From contig OX345639.1 of NCBI GenBank assembly GCA_947044365.1, positions 4,196,444 to 4,260,443 of the forward strand: a stretch of DNA of 64,000 nt, given 5' to 3'. The translations under genes and the position numbers were made by a program. How positions within the stretch are numbered: the first letter of the stretch is position 1; each line of letters opens with the position of its first letter. The notes under the pieces were generated by a model. That model did not search any database and was not told the origin of the DNA. It saw only the letters and a list, made by a program, of their open reading frames with translations. Below, one piece after another: positions 45,656-59,695 of this stretch. This DNA is from Petrosia ficiformis (taxonomy: Eukaryota; Porifera; Demospongiae; Haplosclerida; Petrosiidae).

Positions 45656-45728
45656 TACTTCACAGTTCACACCCAAAAAATAAATATTATTCATGAGATA
45701 AAAACAATTATTATAATTAAATCCAACT

Positions 45729-48700
45729 TCATTCCTGACTCTGCAAAAAGAATAAACAAAGTTACTGTTAAAGGACAATGAAACAAATACATAAGTATAA
45801 TATACATTAACACATAATTATAATTGTACATAACATACGTATAACACATACACGTACATATGTATATACATGTACGCATACATTACATAATTATATATAT
45901 ACATGTACATATGTACATACGTATATAATACATTACATAATTATATATATATACATGTACATATGTACATACGTATATAATACATTACATAATTATATAT
46001 ATACATGTACATATGTACATACGTATACAATAATATGTACATGTACATTCGTATACAATACATTACATAGATATACACATACCCTAGATATAAGTTTTTG
46101 CCTTGCTTTATAAAATGCAATAATATCTGCATCAGCTCTCATATCACCAGTAAGAGGAATAGCTTGACTAACAGGTTTAACCAGTTTTAACATTTCTCTG
46201 TGTTTCCATCTAGTTTGTGATATGGGTCTTGTTTCAATGGTATCATTATTAGAACTGGTTAATAGTACATTGTTTCTTTTATGTGTTGAGGATGAGGAAG
46301 AGGGTAGTGATGGGAATAGAGTTGAATCTTGTGATGAAGAAACAGTCTGTATTTATAAAATTAGATAGATAGATAGATATAGGGCCTGTCTGTCATTCTA
46401 CTCACACTGTGTCTTCCATTTGAAGATGATTGTTGAGTCCACCAAACTTCAAAATCTCTTTGTAACTGTACTTTACATTTCTCCATTAAATGCTGTACAT
46501 GTTCAATTTCAGTTTTAAGAGTTTTAAGTTGATTGTAGAGCTCCTTAAACCTTTTGAAAGTCATGTGACAACAATGTGATTAATATAATAATTGATATCA
46601 ATACATACATACTTCTTCTTTTCAACTTCCATTTCTTTTCTGATGCATTCTTCCTCATCACTGGAAACACCCCCAGATATTAGACCTATCATTAATATTA
46701 TTAGTTAATTGTTATTGATGTATATTATTTACCCTGCGATATCCTATATTTTTCTACTTGAGTTTTTAATTTGTCTACATATAATAACATGTTATAAATG
46801 TATTGTAACTTACTAATGTATAACATGTTATAAATATATTGTAACTTACTAATGTATAATCTTGTTGTGTTAACTTTATCACCTAATAACTTGGCCTCAG
46901 CATATCTATCATATCAATAATAATATACAATTATAATATAATTATAGTATAATAATAATAATAATATATATACTTTGATTTTAATACTTTCTTGTGTTCT
47001 TCCATTACACTATTATCTACTATTTCTCTCCTGTACATATCAAAAGCCTCTTGTCTAGCCTGAGATAATTCTAATAATTATAATTACAATTATAATTATG
47101 AAAATTCATTAAATACCAACCTGCTCTAATTACATTCCTCTTAGCCCCTATCATTAAATCTTCATTATTTGATGATACAGATACACCTCTAGTATCTATA
47201 CTACTACATCCACTATCATTAGGACTGGACACATCCTCTCTTAATAGTCCATGTATTGGACTAGTCCTACCAAGAATAGGAGTAACTGGACGTGACTGAA
47301 TCACTCCTCCTTTTGTTAATGCCTCAGTTTGAGCCACTTTCTTTCTCTCTTGTTTCAACATTTTTAAAAGAACATCTTAAGAGGTCGAGTTAAGTAAACA
47401 GATGACATGATTTACATAATTGGCCACATGATTTAGGATACTTATTTCATCATCTCTTTGTTTCAGACGATCTTGTAGTTTTATCAAATCCTCATTGCTA
47501 GATGGAGGAGACTCAATTCTTTTCTCTTTTTGATGTGATTCTGAAGGACTGATCACATGATAAACATCACATGACACAGTCACATGACCCATACATACCT
47601 TACAGAATGGGATTTGTCCAATATCATACGCTGAAAGAATGATATCATATGGTATCCTAAAACACATCACACACTATACCTTCATGATACAAAATCCAAG
47701 CTGTATTTTTCTCGTATCAGGTCCTAACATTAATCTTGAATCTGCATTGACATCATTAATATATGATATCACTGTCTGTTCAACACTGTATGAATATAAT
47801 AATACTAGAAAGTGTATGTACATAACTATGTAGGTAGACACCTTGTCTTCTCATCATTTGTCAGTTCATCAGTTCTTTCTTCTCCAGTTGCCATGATGAT
47901 TTCTTGTTTGAGGTCGGCAACTTGTTGTTGTAGTTTAGCAACCACCTAAAAAAAACATTTACCAAATGAATATCACATGATAATAATTACCAATTTAGGA
48001 TCCAATTCTTCATTAAGTGTAGCTTCATTCTTAATAAGAGCAACTCGCTGAGCAAATCGACATGTAGATATTGATTCCTACATATTGCACATTATCGTAC
48101 ATCACAAGTAACATCACACACACACACACACATCACAAGTAACACCACACACACACATCACAAGTAACACCACACATATACACCTATATGTACCTCAATA
48201 TTTCTCTTTTCAACAGATAATGTTGCTATCATAGTTGTCATGCAATTACCACCTAAACTAAATGTAAATATTATTATTATTATTATTATTATTATTATCA
48301 TTATACCTATCTCTTAATACTGATGTCATCATTGAGTTTCTATACGGAATATGGGAACGCGATTTCTCAGATAATGCCACTATTACCTGATTGAGGATCA
48401 GTTATACATTAAGTTAGTAAAAGAGCACACCCACCTGTTCCAGATAGTGTAATGACAAGTTAATATATTTAGCTTCTGTTAATAAAGTTCCGCCCACACC
48501 TGATTTAGCAACTCGTTCAGATCTATGAAGAAATTATAAAAATATTGAATGAATAGTAACAAGTAACTCACCCAGCTAGATCAACAAGATGTAATTTAGC
48601 TTTACGTACAGTATGTGATCCAGATTCTCTACATGATATATGAATTGTGAATATACAGTGAGAACGTGTTGAGGCCATATTCATTGGAGTCTAAAGAAAT

Positions 48701-50005
48701 GAAAAAAATACAGCAGATATGATGTAATATGATGTCATACCTCAGCTATCATTCTGTTTGTATCTCCAAGAAACAACCAATTAAGAGCTAAATAAATATT
48801 AATATACAATAACAGTTACATATATTAATCTTATACCTTCTTCTTCATTGGCAGCTTGATGAAATGACAAGTTCTTTAAACTAATAGTACCTTCAGAATC
48901 TTCATATAAACTTACTTTCCTATTTTAATCATTATTTGAGATTTACATTTCAGTACTCGAAACTTACGGTAAATCCTCTAGTTTTGATGCTTCGTGTTTA
49001 GGATCTAATAAATCAAATCCATTTTCATTATATATTTCAAGATATGATATGTGAGTTGTAAATATAATATCTGGACTCTAGGATAAAGATAATACATATC
49101 ATAAATACTTGCAATTAGGGCTGGGAATCAGCTGAGATTCTGAAATCGATTATCACTAACTCCAAGTCAATTGATAATCGATTAAAATCAGCTGAAGTAA
49201 TTAGGCCAATTAAGTCAATTAATACAGGAAACTCCTCCCATTTGATGATCAAAAAGGCTTCCATATTGTACATTATTTGCCGTCACATGCTTGAAAAGTA
49301 TGTCGTTTGGAATAATTAGCATAATCGATATCACAGACTTATAATTGATAATCAGAAGAATTTTCAATATCGATTGATTAATTGATTAATCATCCCAGCC
49401 CTACTTGTAATATACCTTTTGATATTGTTCAAATAGATACGATAGTGTTCGTGGTATTATACCTCTATCACTGTACTTTTCAGCTCCACCAGTTATTGTA
49501 AACGTTTTGCCAGAACTAGTCTATACAGATATTCATCATAATTATTAATTATAATAAATACACCGACGTACCTGTCCATATGCAAATATAGTTCCATTAT
49601 AACCTTCTAAACAACTGTAAAAGAAAACAACTAGTCACTTATAATTTGTCATATTTACACTAACTTATTAATAACAGGTTGTGCTACTTGTTCAAATACT
49701 TCATCTTGTTTTGACTGCTGATTAAATATTTTATTAAATCTGTAATGAGATATAATAACACGAGTTACTGCTCATATAATTATTAACCTGAATGAAAACA
49801 CTTCTCTTTTATTATTTACAAGCCCACTGGACTCCAAACGAGGAATTATAAATGATAATGATGGAGTACTGTCTTTCTCCTCACCAATTTCATATACCTT
49901 TAATGATACAATAAATATTATAATAAAAATTCATGTTATTCTTACACCAATTATTTTCTTTGTTGGACGTATTCGAGCAAATATCTTGATACTGTACTTC
50001 ACCAT
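45729..50005 (-). CDS. KIF6: Kinesin-like protein KIF6, copy B
   Basis: Complete second copy of KIF6, with the same exons, start (50005) and stop (45729) as copy A shifted by 5,519 bases, and its own copy of the divergent promoter. Its 3' exon still ends SQE with a TGA. Downstream it meets the truncated sirtuin fragment rather than an intact gene. With no visible divergence, it is either a very recent duplicate or an assembly duplication. Confidence 0.9.
49116..49403. mobile_element. hAT-type MITE in KIF6 intron, copy B
   Basis: Copy of the 288-base element at 43597-43884, carried by the segmental duplication and not by a separate insertion: the flanking target duplications are the same pair. 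Confidence 0.82.
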
Positions 50006-50147
50006 CACTTTCCCTCCCTTAGTTACCAATAGCAACAAATAATTATTTCTAATTAAAGCCCATTTTCTCAATTAGAAAGTAGTGGGCTGTAATTAGAATA
50101 GTGCATGATTACACCATGGGCTTCAATTAGAGCTTATTTGAAGAAAG
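50006..50147. promoter_or_regulatory. Divergent KIF6/CHP1 promoter, copy B
   Basis: Second copy of the 142-base divergent promoter with its TTCTAATTA..TAATTAGAA inverted repeat at 50047-50098. Confidence 0.55.
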
Positions 50148-51172
50148 ATGGGAAGTGCAAGCAGTACTTTATTAACAGAGGAAGATTATACTCAGATCCA
50201 CACTGAAACTGGATGTAAGTTAATAACAGAGTAATACCATTCATGTGATGGTATTGAATTTTATTCAGTCACAGAACCTCAGATCAGGAGGTTGTACCAA
50301 AGATTTTCACATTTGGACAAGAGAAGTAAAGGATATTTAACGTGAGTAATTTAGTGTAATGTCAGATGAATTTTGAAATCTTGCTTATATAACATGCAGT
50401 CAACAGGACATGATGCTTATTCCTGAACTGGCAGTTAATCCATTAGGATCTCAGATTATTGAAGCATTCTTCACTGATGAGTGAGCTAGTTCTAATACCA
50501 TAGGATATGTAATCAAACTAATTGTTTCATGTACATATAATGACAGATCAGATCCTAGTCAATCACTGGGTGAAGTAAACTTCAGACAATTTGTTAGAAC
50601 ACTCGCTCGTTTTCGAAAGAATTCATCAACTCATCCACATGAGATGTGTACAATAAATAAAAAAATTGAATGTAAAGTTTTAAAAAGTAATTAAAAGCCT
50701 TTACTAATTATGTGTTAATTACAGTTATATTCAGAGTATATGATAAAGATAAAGATGGAATGATATCAAAAACTGATTTGACTCAAGTAAGTCTATTAAT
50801 ATAATATGTTATGAGATTTACTGTGTTGGGATGAAGGCTAATTATATAGGGTTTATGAATATTTAACGAGGAATATGTGCCATTTTTAATAGTTATGTAT
50901 ATTAAGTCAATCAAGTATCCATCCTCGATTGATATTTGTTGTTAGGTATTATCAGCAATGGTTGGTATGAATATACCACAAGAACATGTTCATTCTATTG
51001 TCAAGAGAACAATGAAAGAAGCAGACGAAGACAAAGATAATTTCATATCATTGGAAGAATTTAAAAAGGTGAATATATTTAATAATTATTAAAATTATGA
51101 CACATCATTTGCTAGGCACTTGGAGATATCGATGTCTGTGATAAAATGAGTGTCAGTTTTTCAAGAAGTTAA
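50148..51172 (+). CDS. CHP1: Calcineurin B homologous protein 1 (intact copy)
   Basis: CHP1 is a myristoylated EF-hand protein that binds the juxtamembrane tail of Na+/H+ exchangers and is needed for their activity and surface delivery. The start gives MGSASSTLLTEEDYTQIHTE, with Gly2 and Ser6 fitting N-myristoylation. EF-hands: the first, around DKRSKGYLTQQD, lacks several calcium ligands; the second, near EVNFRQFVRTLARF, is degenerate. The third (DKDKDGMISKTD) and fourth (DEDKDNFISLEE) have canonical ligands. That pattern of two dead and two live sites is typical of CHP proteins. Six or seven short exons; the last encodes ALGDIDVCDKMSVSFSRS and stops at 51172. About 195 residues, as in the family. 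CHP2 is a vertebrate paralogue. Confidence 0.93.
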
Positions 51173-51977
51173 TTATCACATTCTTGCTGTCAATAATTGT
51201 ATCACATATTCAATTTGGAAAGTTCATTGATTAATTTTTATTATGTATTACTGCTTTTTATTTCACAAATGAAACACTTGAGACGGTTTAATATTTAAGC
51301 GTATAACAGTGGATCATCTTCACAACATGGTATCATTACATTGGCAAGATTAATAAGTATAGGACCATGTGCATTTATTGCTGTATCTACTATTCTGATG
51401 GGCAAGGTACAAGTATTTTGCATATCTGATGATAGTGTGAAGGTAGTATCACATCAATCTGTGAATATATGACTCAGTTGACCACTTAGGATTAGGCTGC
51501 CTAAGCAACCTCCTTAACATAGATACTACTATTTATACACTGATTTGTAATATCCATTGGTTTCCAAGGATACATAAAGGACTATCACATGGATTTCACA
51601 GGTGTTCTTCTACACTCAAGTCCTTGACTACTTCATTACAATATAGATAAGAAACAATTTATCACTTGAAGGTGTAATGTTCCTCCATATATATGTGACC
51701 ATGTGGACGGGTGCCAAAAATATAATTGCAACGCAATGCACATAAAGTACGCGTAACGAAAAGCCCCCTTGACAAAAAAAACAAAAACAAAAACAAAAAA
51801 ACAACATTGATAGTTGCATACTACATAAAAAAGCAGTTTGATTTGTCAATCAAATACACATTATTAATGTGTACTGCATCGGTTCAGTACCACAAAAAAA
51901 ATAAAAGGAATGATCAGCAAACATGAACACGTGATTATATGGATGATACTATGTATAATATATTAATTATTTACACA
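51173..51977. other. Intergenic region between CHP1 and SOS stop codons
   Basis: 805 bases between convergent genes. It holds AT-rich sequence, an A-rich stretch with AAAAAC repeats at about 51776-51802, and a slightly CpG-richer patch at 51740-51765. Open frames here lack splice support and normal composition. I see no gene. Confidence 0.5.
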
Positions 51978-54900
51978 TTATCTATTTGGTTTTGGAGGAA
52001 TAGGTGGAACAGGGTCAGATATTATTCTCTGACGAGGAACTTGTGGTATTATTTGTCTATTGGGAGAGCTAGATGGTGGTTTTGGAGGGATAGCTGGTGG
52101 GATATTGTTATTATCCCTATTTCTGAAGCCTGGTATTGCATAAAAACCTTGCCCTTGTGTTTGAGAGTTTATTTTTGAATTAGAAACACGAGCATGAAGG
52201 GGTGGTGGTGGAGGTGAGAATGATTTATTAAGAGGAGGAGGAGGGCGAGGAGGAGGAGGTGAAGATGTTCTTTGAAGTGAAGGAGGAGGTGGAGGAGGAA
52301 CAGGTGAGTGAGCTCGACGAGGAATTGGAGGAGCTTCGTTATCATTATTTGGTATTTGTAAATGAGGAGGTTCAGAATTCACAGGCAGAGTGGGTTCCCT
52401 AGGTGGTCTTGGAGGAGGTTGTATGATATCATTATTAGGTATAGGAGGTGGACGATGGGAGTGTGGTTTTTGTGGACGATATGTGACAAAACCATCAGGT
52501 ATTGTCTCTAAAGAATAAGATTCAGGTTTAGGAGGTAATAAAGGTGGTTTGTCAATATAAGTGGAGCCAATATCTAGTGCTGATAATGTTGTATGAAGTG
52601 GTTTGGGTGGAAGAGGAGGAGGTGGTTTTGGAGGTAGTACCTCTTCTTCTGTATTGTCATTATTGAGTATAGTTGATAATGAATTAGGAGTAACAGGAGA
52701 CTGTGGACCACTACCACTAGAATCCTTCACCTGTTGAATCGATCCCTCCACAATTCCTTCTTGCCCTTCAAGCAGAGTTGAGGCAGCATGTTTCTGCCTT
52801 CGAATTGTAGCAACTTCTAAGAAATGTGCTAAAGTACCTGGCTGTGTGCTTGGAGGTCGAAGATCAAACTTGTACTTCCTTGGCTAGATATTATAGGTAG
52901 ATAAATAGATGATAGATACATGGATTGGATGGATGGATAGATAGATGGATAGATAGATAGATAAATAGATGATAGATACGTGGATTGGATGGATGGATGG
53001 ATAGATAGATAGATAGATAGATAGATAAACATACACATTTCTTAGCAGGTTGATCTCTTGGTTCAATATCGACTGATTGATCATACAAAATATCTTCCCA
53101 TTGGTTATGTGGTATATCACCCTGTACATCATGTGACTTCAAAAACTCTTGTATAGTAGACTCAGGTTTCAGACAATATGGAGTATTCTGATACTGTTGA
53201 ATCTCTTGTAATATATTTGCTATCATACGTCTACAAAAAGGATAATGAGTTGATAAATAGATGAGCTGATAAATAGATGAGTGATAAATAGATGGAAGGG
53301 ACAGAGCAATATTAATGAATGAAGATTTTACCTCTTTTTAAAGTTAATAAAGTGATCAGATTTACCCTTTACTCTACCATCATTGCCATCTCTTATGAAG
53401 ACAATCCATGTTAGATACATACCTAGAGAGAGAGAGAGAGAGAGAGATAGGATGTCAGTAATAAATGGGATCTGTACTGACCAAGAAAAGGAACACAAGG
53501 AGGATTGATAGCTCTTAATCGTTCTTTATAGTTTTTATAGCCTTTTTCAGTGCTTGCTAATTGTTGAATTTCCTCAAGAATCTGTTTACGTCTTGGAGTT
53601 AATTCCTGAGGAAGAATTACACAAACATACAGATATATGTAGATGGATAGATTAACAGACAGATCAATTACTTTCATTGTATGTTTAAGTCTATATACTT
53701 GTGAACACTGAAATGCTGCATTGAATGCAAAAAGGGCTGCAAAATTATTCATTTCTTTAAGTTCCTTTGGAAGAAGGGAGGAATAGAGTTAAGAAAAGAA
53801 GAATAATATTTACTTACCAGCATCACATCCACAAGTCTGGAACAAAAGGCAACTCGTTCTTCTATATTCTCCATATTGACAATTGAATGTCTAAGCCAAT
53901 TAGCAATCTAATAAAGGAGGACAAATTTGTATGAGGGACTCATTCCTATGTCATAATATACCTTAGTCTCAAATCGACTCATTCTAAGTAAATTAGGAGA
54001 AAAATTCTCTTTCTTATCATCTTTAGTCCATGAGGCATCAACTAGTTCAGCTGATTGTATAGCTCTACATGGACACAGGAAATGCATATATTAACAATAT
54101 TTATTCTGATTCTTAATATACCTGAATAACTCTGAGAGAATTAGAGTCAATTGTCGAGCAAACTCAATAGGGTGGAGCTACAAATTACATAACAATAATT
54201 TCCTTATATAGTATAATTATAGTAAATATCATACCGTCATAATATGAAATTCTTCTTTGTTTTTTGTGAGATGCCATTCAATGGGTGGAGGTGGTTCAAA
54301 GAATACTGGATTATTTGATAATGCTTGATCGCTCTTAGCCTCTCTCTGCATTAACATGTGACAGTCATGTGATTCAAGTGATCATCTTGTTACAAACCTT
54401 GGCTAAAGCTCGGTGTATAGATGAGACCCACTTCTGTACATTCTTAGCTTTAACAGTACTAACAAACTCTTTCAGTTGATCCAGTAATGAGGTGTCTTGT
54501 TCAAAATCATAATAATGATTTTCTACCCAGTGACGAAAGACATTGAGAACTCTAGAAGAGAAGAGGATGATGAGAAATAGGGTGTGATAAGGAAGAATAG
54601 GGTGTGAGGAAGAATAGGGTGTGATGAGGAAGAATAGGATGTGAGGGGAACAGGGTGTGATGAGGAAGAATAGGGTGTGAGGAGGAAGAATAGGGTGTGA
54701 GGAGGAACAGGGTGTGATGAGGAAGAATAGGATGTGAGGAGGAACAGGGTGTGATGAGGAAGAATAGGATGTGAGGAGGAAAGGGTGTGAACCATGTGAT
54801 GAGGAATAGTGTGGGAAGAAAAGGTTCATATAATTAGCCACACCTCAGTTGAATCGGTGATACATAATTAGCTTTGAATCTCTTGACTGCTTCTCTCTGA

Positions 54901-57900
54901 AGAGGATCTCTTCTTGCATCTAGATCATCAGGATCAAGTGGAGATGGAATGTGATACCGGCTAATTAATAAATTGAGGAGTTCTCCAGGTTTACAAAATG
55001 AACGATACGTCATTAGAAATGTACGAACAAATGTGGGATCTACAGGAGGACACATGATGAAGAGAGGGAGCATGACATTATCAACTACCAATTATACACA
55101 TACCAGCATATTCATGATATGTCAACCTCTCAACTAGTTTATGAATGGTTGCTGCTTTTATTAACACTTGATTATCTCTCTGTTCTTCTTCAAAAATTAT
55201 ATTCTCTTCTGAATCCGGCTCAGCATATCTGAAGACAAAGACAATATGTGAAGATGGCTTTTAGAATCAAGAAAACAATTAAGAATTGAAATTATAACTG
55301 ACTGATATTGTTTGATATCTGGAAACAGAATGGGAATGTGTCTTTCCTCTTCTCTCAATTTAGCATCCAACATACGCTCAAATGTGCTGAAACATAGTGA
55401 TTACATAATAACCACATCTTGTGATTATCACATGACTAACCTTCTTGTCAGTAACCAAGTGAAAGCAGCCATCCATTCATTTTTCTCCAGAGGTGACATA
55501 GTGAAGAATATAAGTCCAGGCTGATCATCAGATCTCAATTCAAAAGCAAACTTGAGATCTGATAACAAGAGAACTGATAATATATGGGATTATAATTGAT
55601 CAACATTATAATAGGACTTGATCAACATTATGATTACAATTGATAGGATTTGATCAACATTATGATTACAATTGATAGGATTTGATCAACATTATGATTA
55701 CAATTGATAGGATTTGATCAACATTATGATTACAATTGATAGGATTTGATCAACATTATGATTACAATTGATAGGATTTGATCAACATTATGATTACAAT
55801 TGATAGGATTTGATCAACATTATGATTACAATTGATAGGATTTGATCAACAATTTAATTACAATTAATATGACTTGATCAACATTATAATAGGACTTGAT
55901 CAACAATATGATTACAATTGATGGAACTTGATCAACCATGTGATTACAATTGATAAGACTTGATATCATATCAAGCTAACCATCTGTATCATCAATATCT
56001 ATTAATTCTATTTTTCTTATATTCATCTTCTCTTTCAATCTGTATTCCGGAGCATTTGTTCCAGACTTCTTCTACTCAAATAGATGTAATAAATAGTGAC
56101 ATCATATTACATCACGACTCACAGTTTTGCAACAGATAATGAGACCATCCAATAAGAACACATAACGTTCTATCTTTGATCTAGAACCCTGATAAATTAA
56201 TTACTGTTTAATAATTATCATATCTAATATAATTACTAGGGACTTACTCGTCTTCCACCTTCTTTGGCAACTGATAATGAACCCTCTAAAACGTGTGTCA
56301 TGTGATAGTATTCATACTCATGTTATACTTACATGGCTTACCTCTGACTAATTCTGTACATTGTGTGTGTATATCAGGACCCTAAAAATGATTAATTGTA
56401 ACTATATATCACACAATTGACTCATCACAACACTCACTTCCCATCCTTCTATTCTGGCTTGTAAATCAACCAATTTCTTCAATGAATATCGATATCTAAC
56501 ACTTCGTCCAAACATACCAACATCCTCTCTAACAGGAAGTAAATAAATGATTATTAAAACCAGTTTCTACGGTAATGTACCTTCTTCTTGGCAGGAAACG
56601 TTGTGATTCTCTTTCAACATACAACTTGTCAGCTAGTGTTCCACTGATAGCCTATATAATATATACATATAATTATATACATATATATATATAATATATA
56701 CATATATATATAATATTTATATATATATACATATATATATATACATATTATATGTATACATAATATATATGTATATATATATGTATAAGTAGATTTATAT
56801 AATAAGTGTCTATTTGAATTTATAATTAATATACAGGTATTTATAACATGCAATCAGTAACCATGGTGATTATGAATCGACTCACAGATTCAAATGCAGT
56901 CTCATCTTCCTCATCTTCTGTAGCTTTGCTCATAGCCTGATATTATAATTATTAATGAATAGTTTATAATTATAAAGTATTAACTCACAGACATGACACT
57001 GAAATAATAAAAGAAATGATATATCGGTTCCATAAGAGCTTTGGGTACCATATACTGCATAGCTTCCTTGAAGAGTTTAGGTAACTTCCCTTCTGTAGAC
57101 AAACGCTATGAGGAGGAGACCCCTATCATTAATAATTATATTATTTTTACATTGTATCTCACTTTGAAGTAACTGATGACTTCGGGATCTTTCAGTAATG
57201 TTTCTAAACTCATCAGAGCTGAACTGAAATTCTGAGTGTAGAATATATATACTGAAAATTCACCATTCTGTGGAGAGAGAGAGAGAGATTAATATTGAAG
57301 AATAATGTACATAATATAATCACCTCAGCAACTTCCTCAAAAGAAAATCCAATTTGAGGATAAAGAGTACCTCCCTCCATTTCACTAGCCATCTCAACCA
57401 TCTCTTCAATAGATGCCAGAAGTTGTACTGATAACTCGTATACATCCATTATAGGTTCAAATATAACAGCCACCTCATCCTCAGGAAATAGATCAGGGTT
57501 ATCCAGAAAAGGAGGATAGAACACCTACATGTACATTAATTAAAATATAATCAGATAAATAATTAATTAACTTTGACAAAATGTTTACCTTCAATATCAG
57601 GTTTAGTTGTCTGATAAATTGAGATTCATGTTCAGTTAGATCTCTCAGTAGTTCATCATACTTCAAAGATCCTCTATCAGGATTTATCTGAGAAGAGAAG
57701 AGATGAAGATTAAATAAAGAGTATAAGAGTTGTTACCTCTACATCACTGATATTAAGAGCACTAATATGTTCTGTTGAGGATTGTAATGGTTTCAACAGT
57801 GCTTGAAGTGCCTGAAATATATAATTAGTAGTCATGTGACTAAATCATGTGATAGCTTACAGGGTCAGCTGACATGGATACTCGTACATCTCTTAATATT

Positions 57901-58432
57901 ATCATCACAGCTGGTTTGTGAGTATTCTTCACAAAATTACCAGCCAACTATAGAAAAATAATAACAATAATAACAATAACAATAACAATATCACACATAC
58001 CTTTAATATATCAGCGGCAACGTAATCAAGTATTCCCATTATAAACTGTATAACACTAATATCAACCTTATATCCCAATACATACTATAATAAAATATAT
58101 AATAATATATAATTATAATTATTAACCAAACCCACCCTGATTAACTGTTGATATATCTTATCTATAGGAAACAGGAACACATTCCTTTTTCTAGCTGCAA
58201 ATCTTTCTAGTTTCTCTTGTGCTTCACTCAGTGACCACACATCAATGGGATAACTGAATGTTGCTTGTACATGAGCTTCAACGTCAGATAATGAATGAGG
58301 CTGTACTGAACATATCTGAGCTAATAATTGATATATTAACATCTCGAGGTATTCTAGAGATTCATCTTCAATATCCAAACGTGGATGAACTTGTTTTTGT
58401 ATCTAAGAGAGAATATATGTATATAATGTAAT

Positions 58433-58463
<31 letters not shown>

Positions 58464-58488
58464 GTATGTATGTATGTATGTATGTATG

Positions 58489-58519
<31 letters not shown>

Positions 58520-58612
58520 TATATGTAACTATATATGTATGTATGTATGTATGTATGTACTATATGTAACTATATATGTATGTATATATCTATGCATGTA
58601 TGTATGTATGTA

Positions 58613-58687
<75 letters not shown>

Positions 58688-59663
58688 ATGTATGTATGTA
58701 TGTAGGTGGTGTGTGATATAATTATAGTGACTAACAATAAATACATGTCTAGTCTGTCACTTATTATAATTATGTATAATGTATTAGTATATAAATATAT
58801 ACACATGGTATGTAGGTATGTATTGGTATTTATTTATGTATGTGGAACATCTGTATTGTGTAGAGCATTTACAGAGGCATATGATATATAATATATAGTA
58901 GTGTATAATATGTATGTATAGTATTATATAGTATAGTGTATATTATGTATGTATGTATAGTTATAGAGTAGTGTATAATATGTATGTATAGTATTATATA
59001 GTATAGTGTATATTATGTATGCATGAATAGTTATAGAGTAGTGTATAATATGTATGTATGTATAGTTATAGAGTAGTGTATAATATGTATGTATAGTATT
59101 ATATAGTATAGTGTATATTATGTATGTATAGTTATAGAGTAGTGTATAATATGTATGTATAGTATTATATAGTATATTATGTATGTATGTATAGTTATAG
59201 AGTAGTGTATAATATGTATGTATAGTATTATATAGTATAGTGTATATTATGTATGTATGTATGTATAGTTATAGAGTAGTGTATACTATGTATGTATAGT
59301 ATTATATAGTATAGTGTATATTATGTATGTATGTATGTATAGTTATAGAGTAGTGTATATTATGTATGTATAGTTATTATGTAAAGTAGTGAGTACTATG
59401 TGAAGTGGTGGTTTGCTGTTGGTTAGATGTTTACAAGTCTAGTACATTAAAATTTAATTTTGAATCCCCAAATAGAGATTGTACTATTCATAGAAAGTTA
59501 CAATATCCTTTCAAAAGAATGTTCAGTTACATGAATGAAACAGAAATATTACATATTATTATACATGTATCATCTTTAATGAATTACTATAATAATGAAC
59601 ACAAGATTTACAAAATATTAACACATACACATACATACACGCACATACATACATACACATACA

Positions 59664-59695
<32 letters not shown>

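Larger units (their letters stand above)
45551..51069. repeat. Tandem duplication, unit B (5,519 bases)
   Basis: Second copy, in the same orientation and directly abutting unit A. Only one base (T) is ambiguous at the junction, so there is essentially no microhomology. I saw no base difference from unit A in the stretches compared, and the offset is constant from end to end, so there is no net insertion or deletion. Confidence 0.97.

Noticed and set aside
51726..52178. Plus-strand open frames opposite the SOS proline-rich tail and in the intergenic gap.
   Set aside because: The frame at 51939-52178 is the antisense of proline codons (Trp/Arg-rich). The one at 51726 crosses an A-rich run. Neither has gene support.
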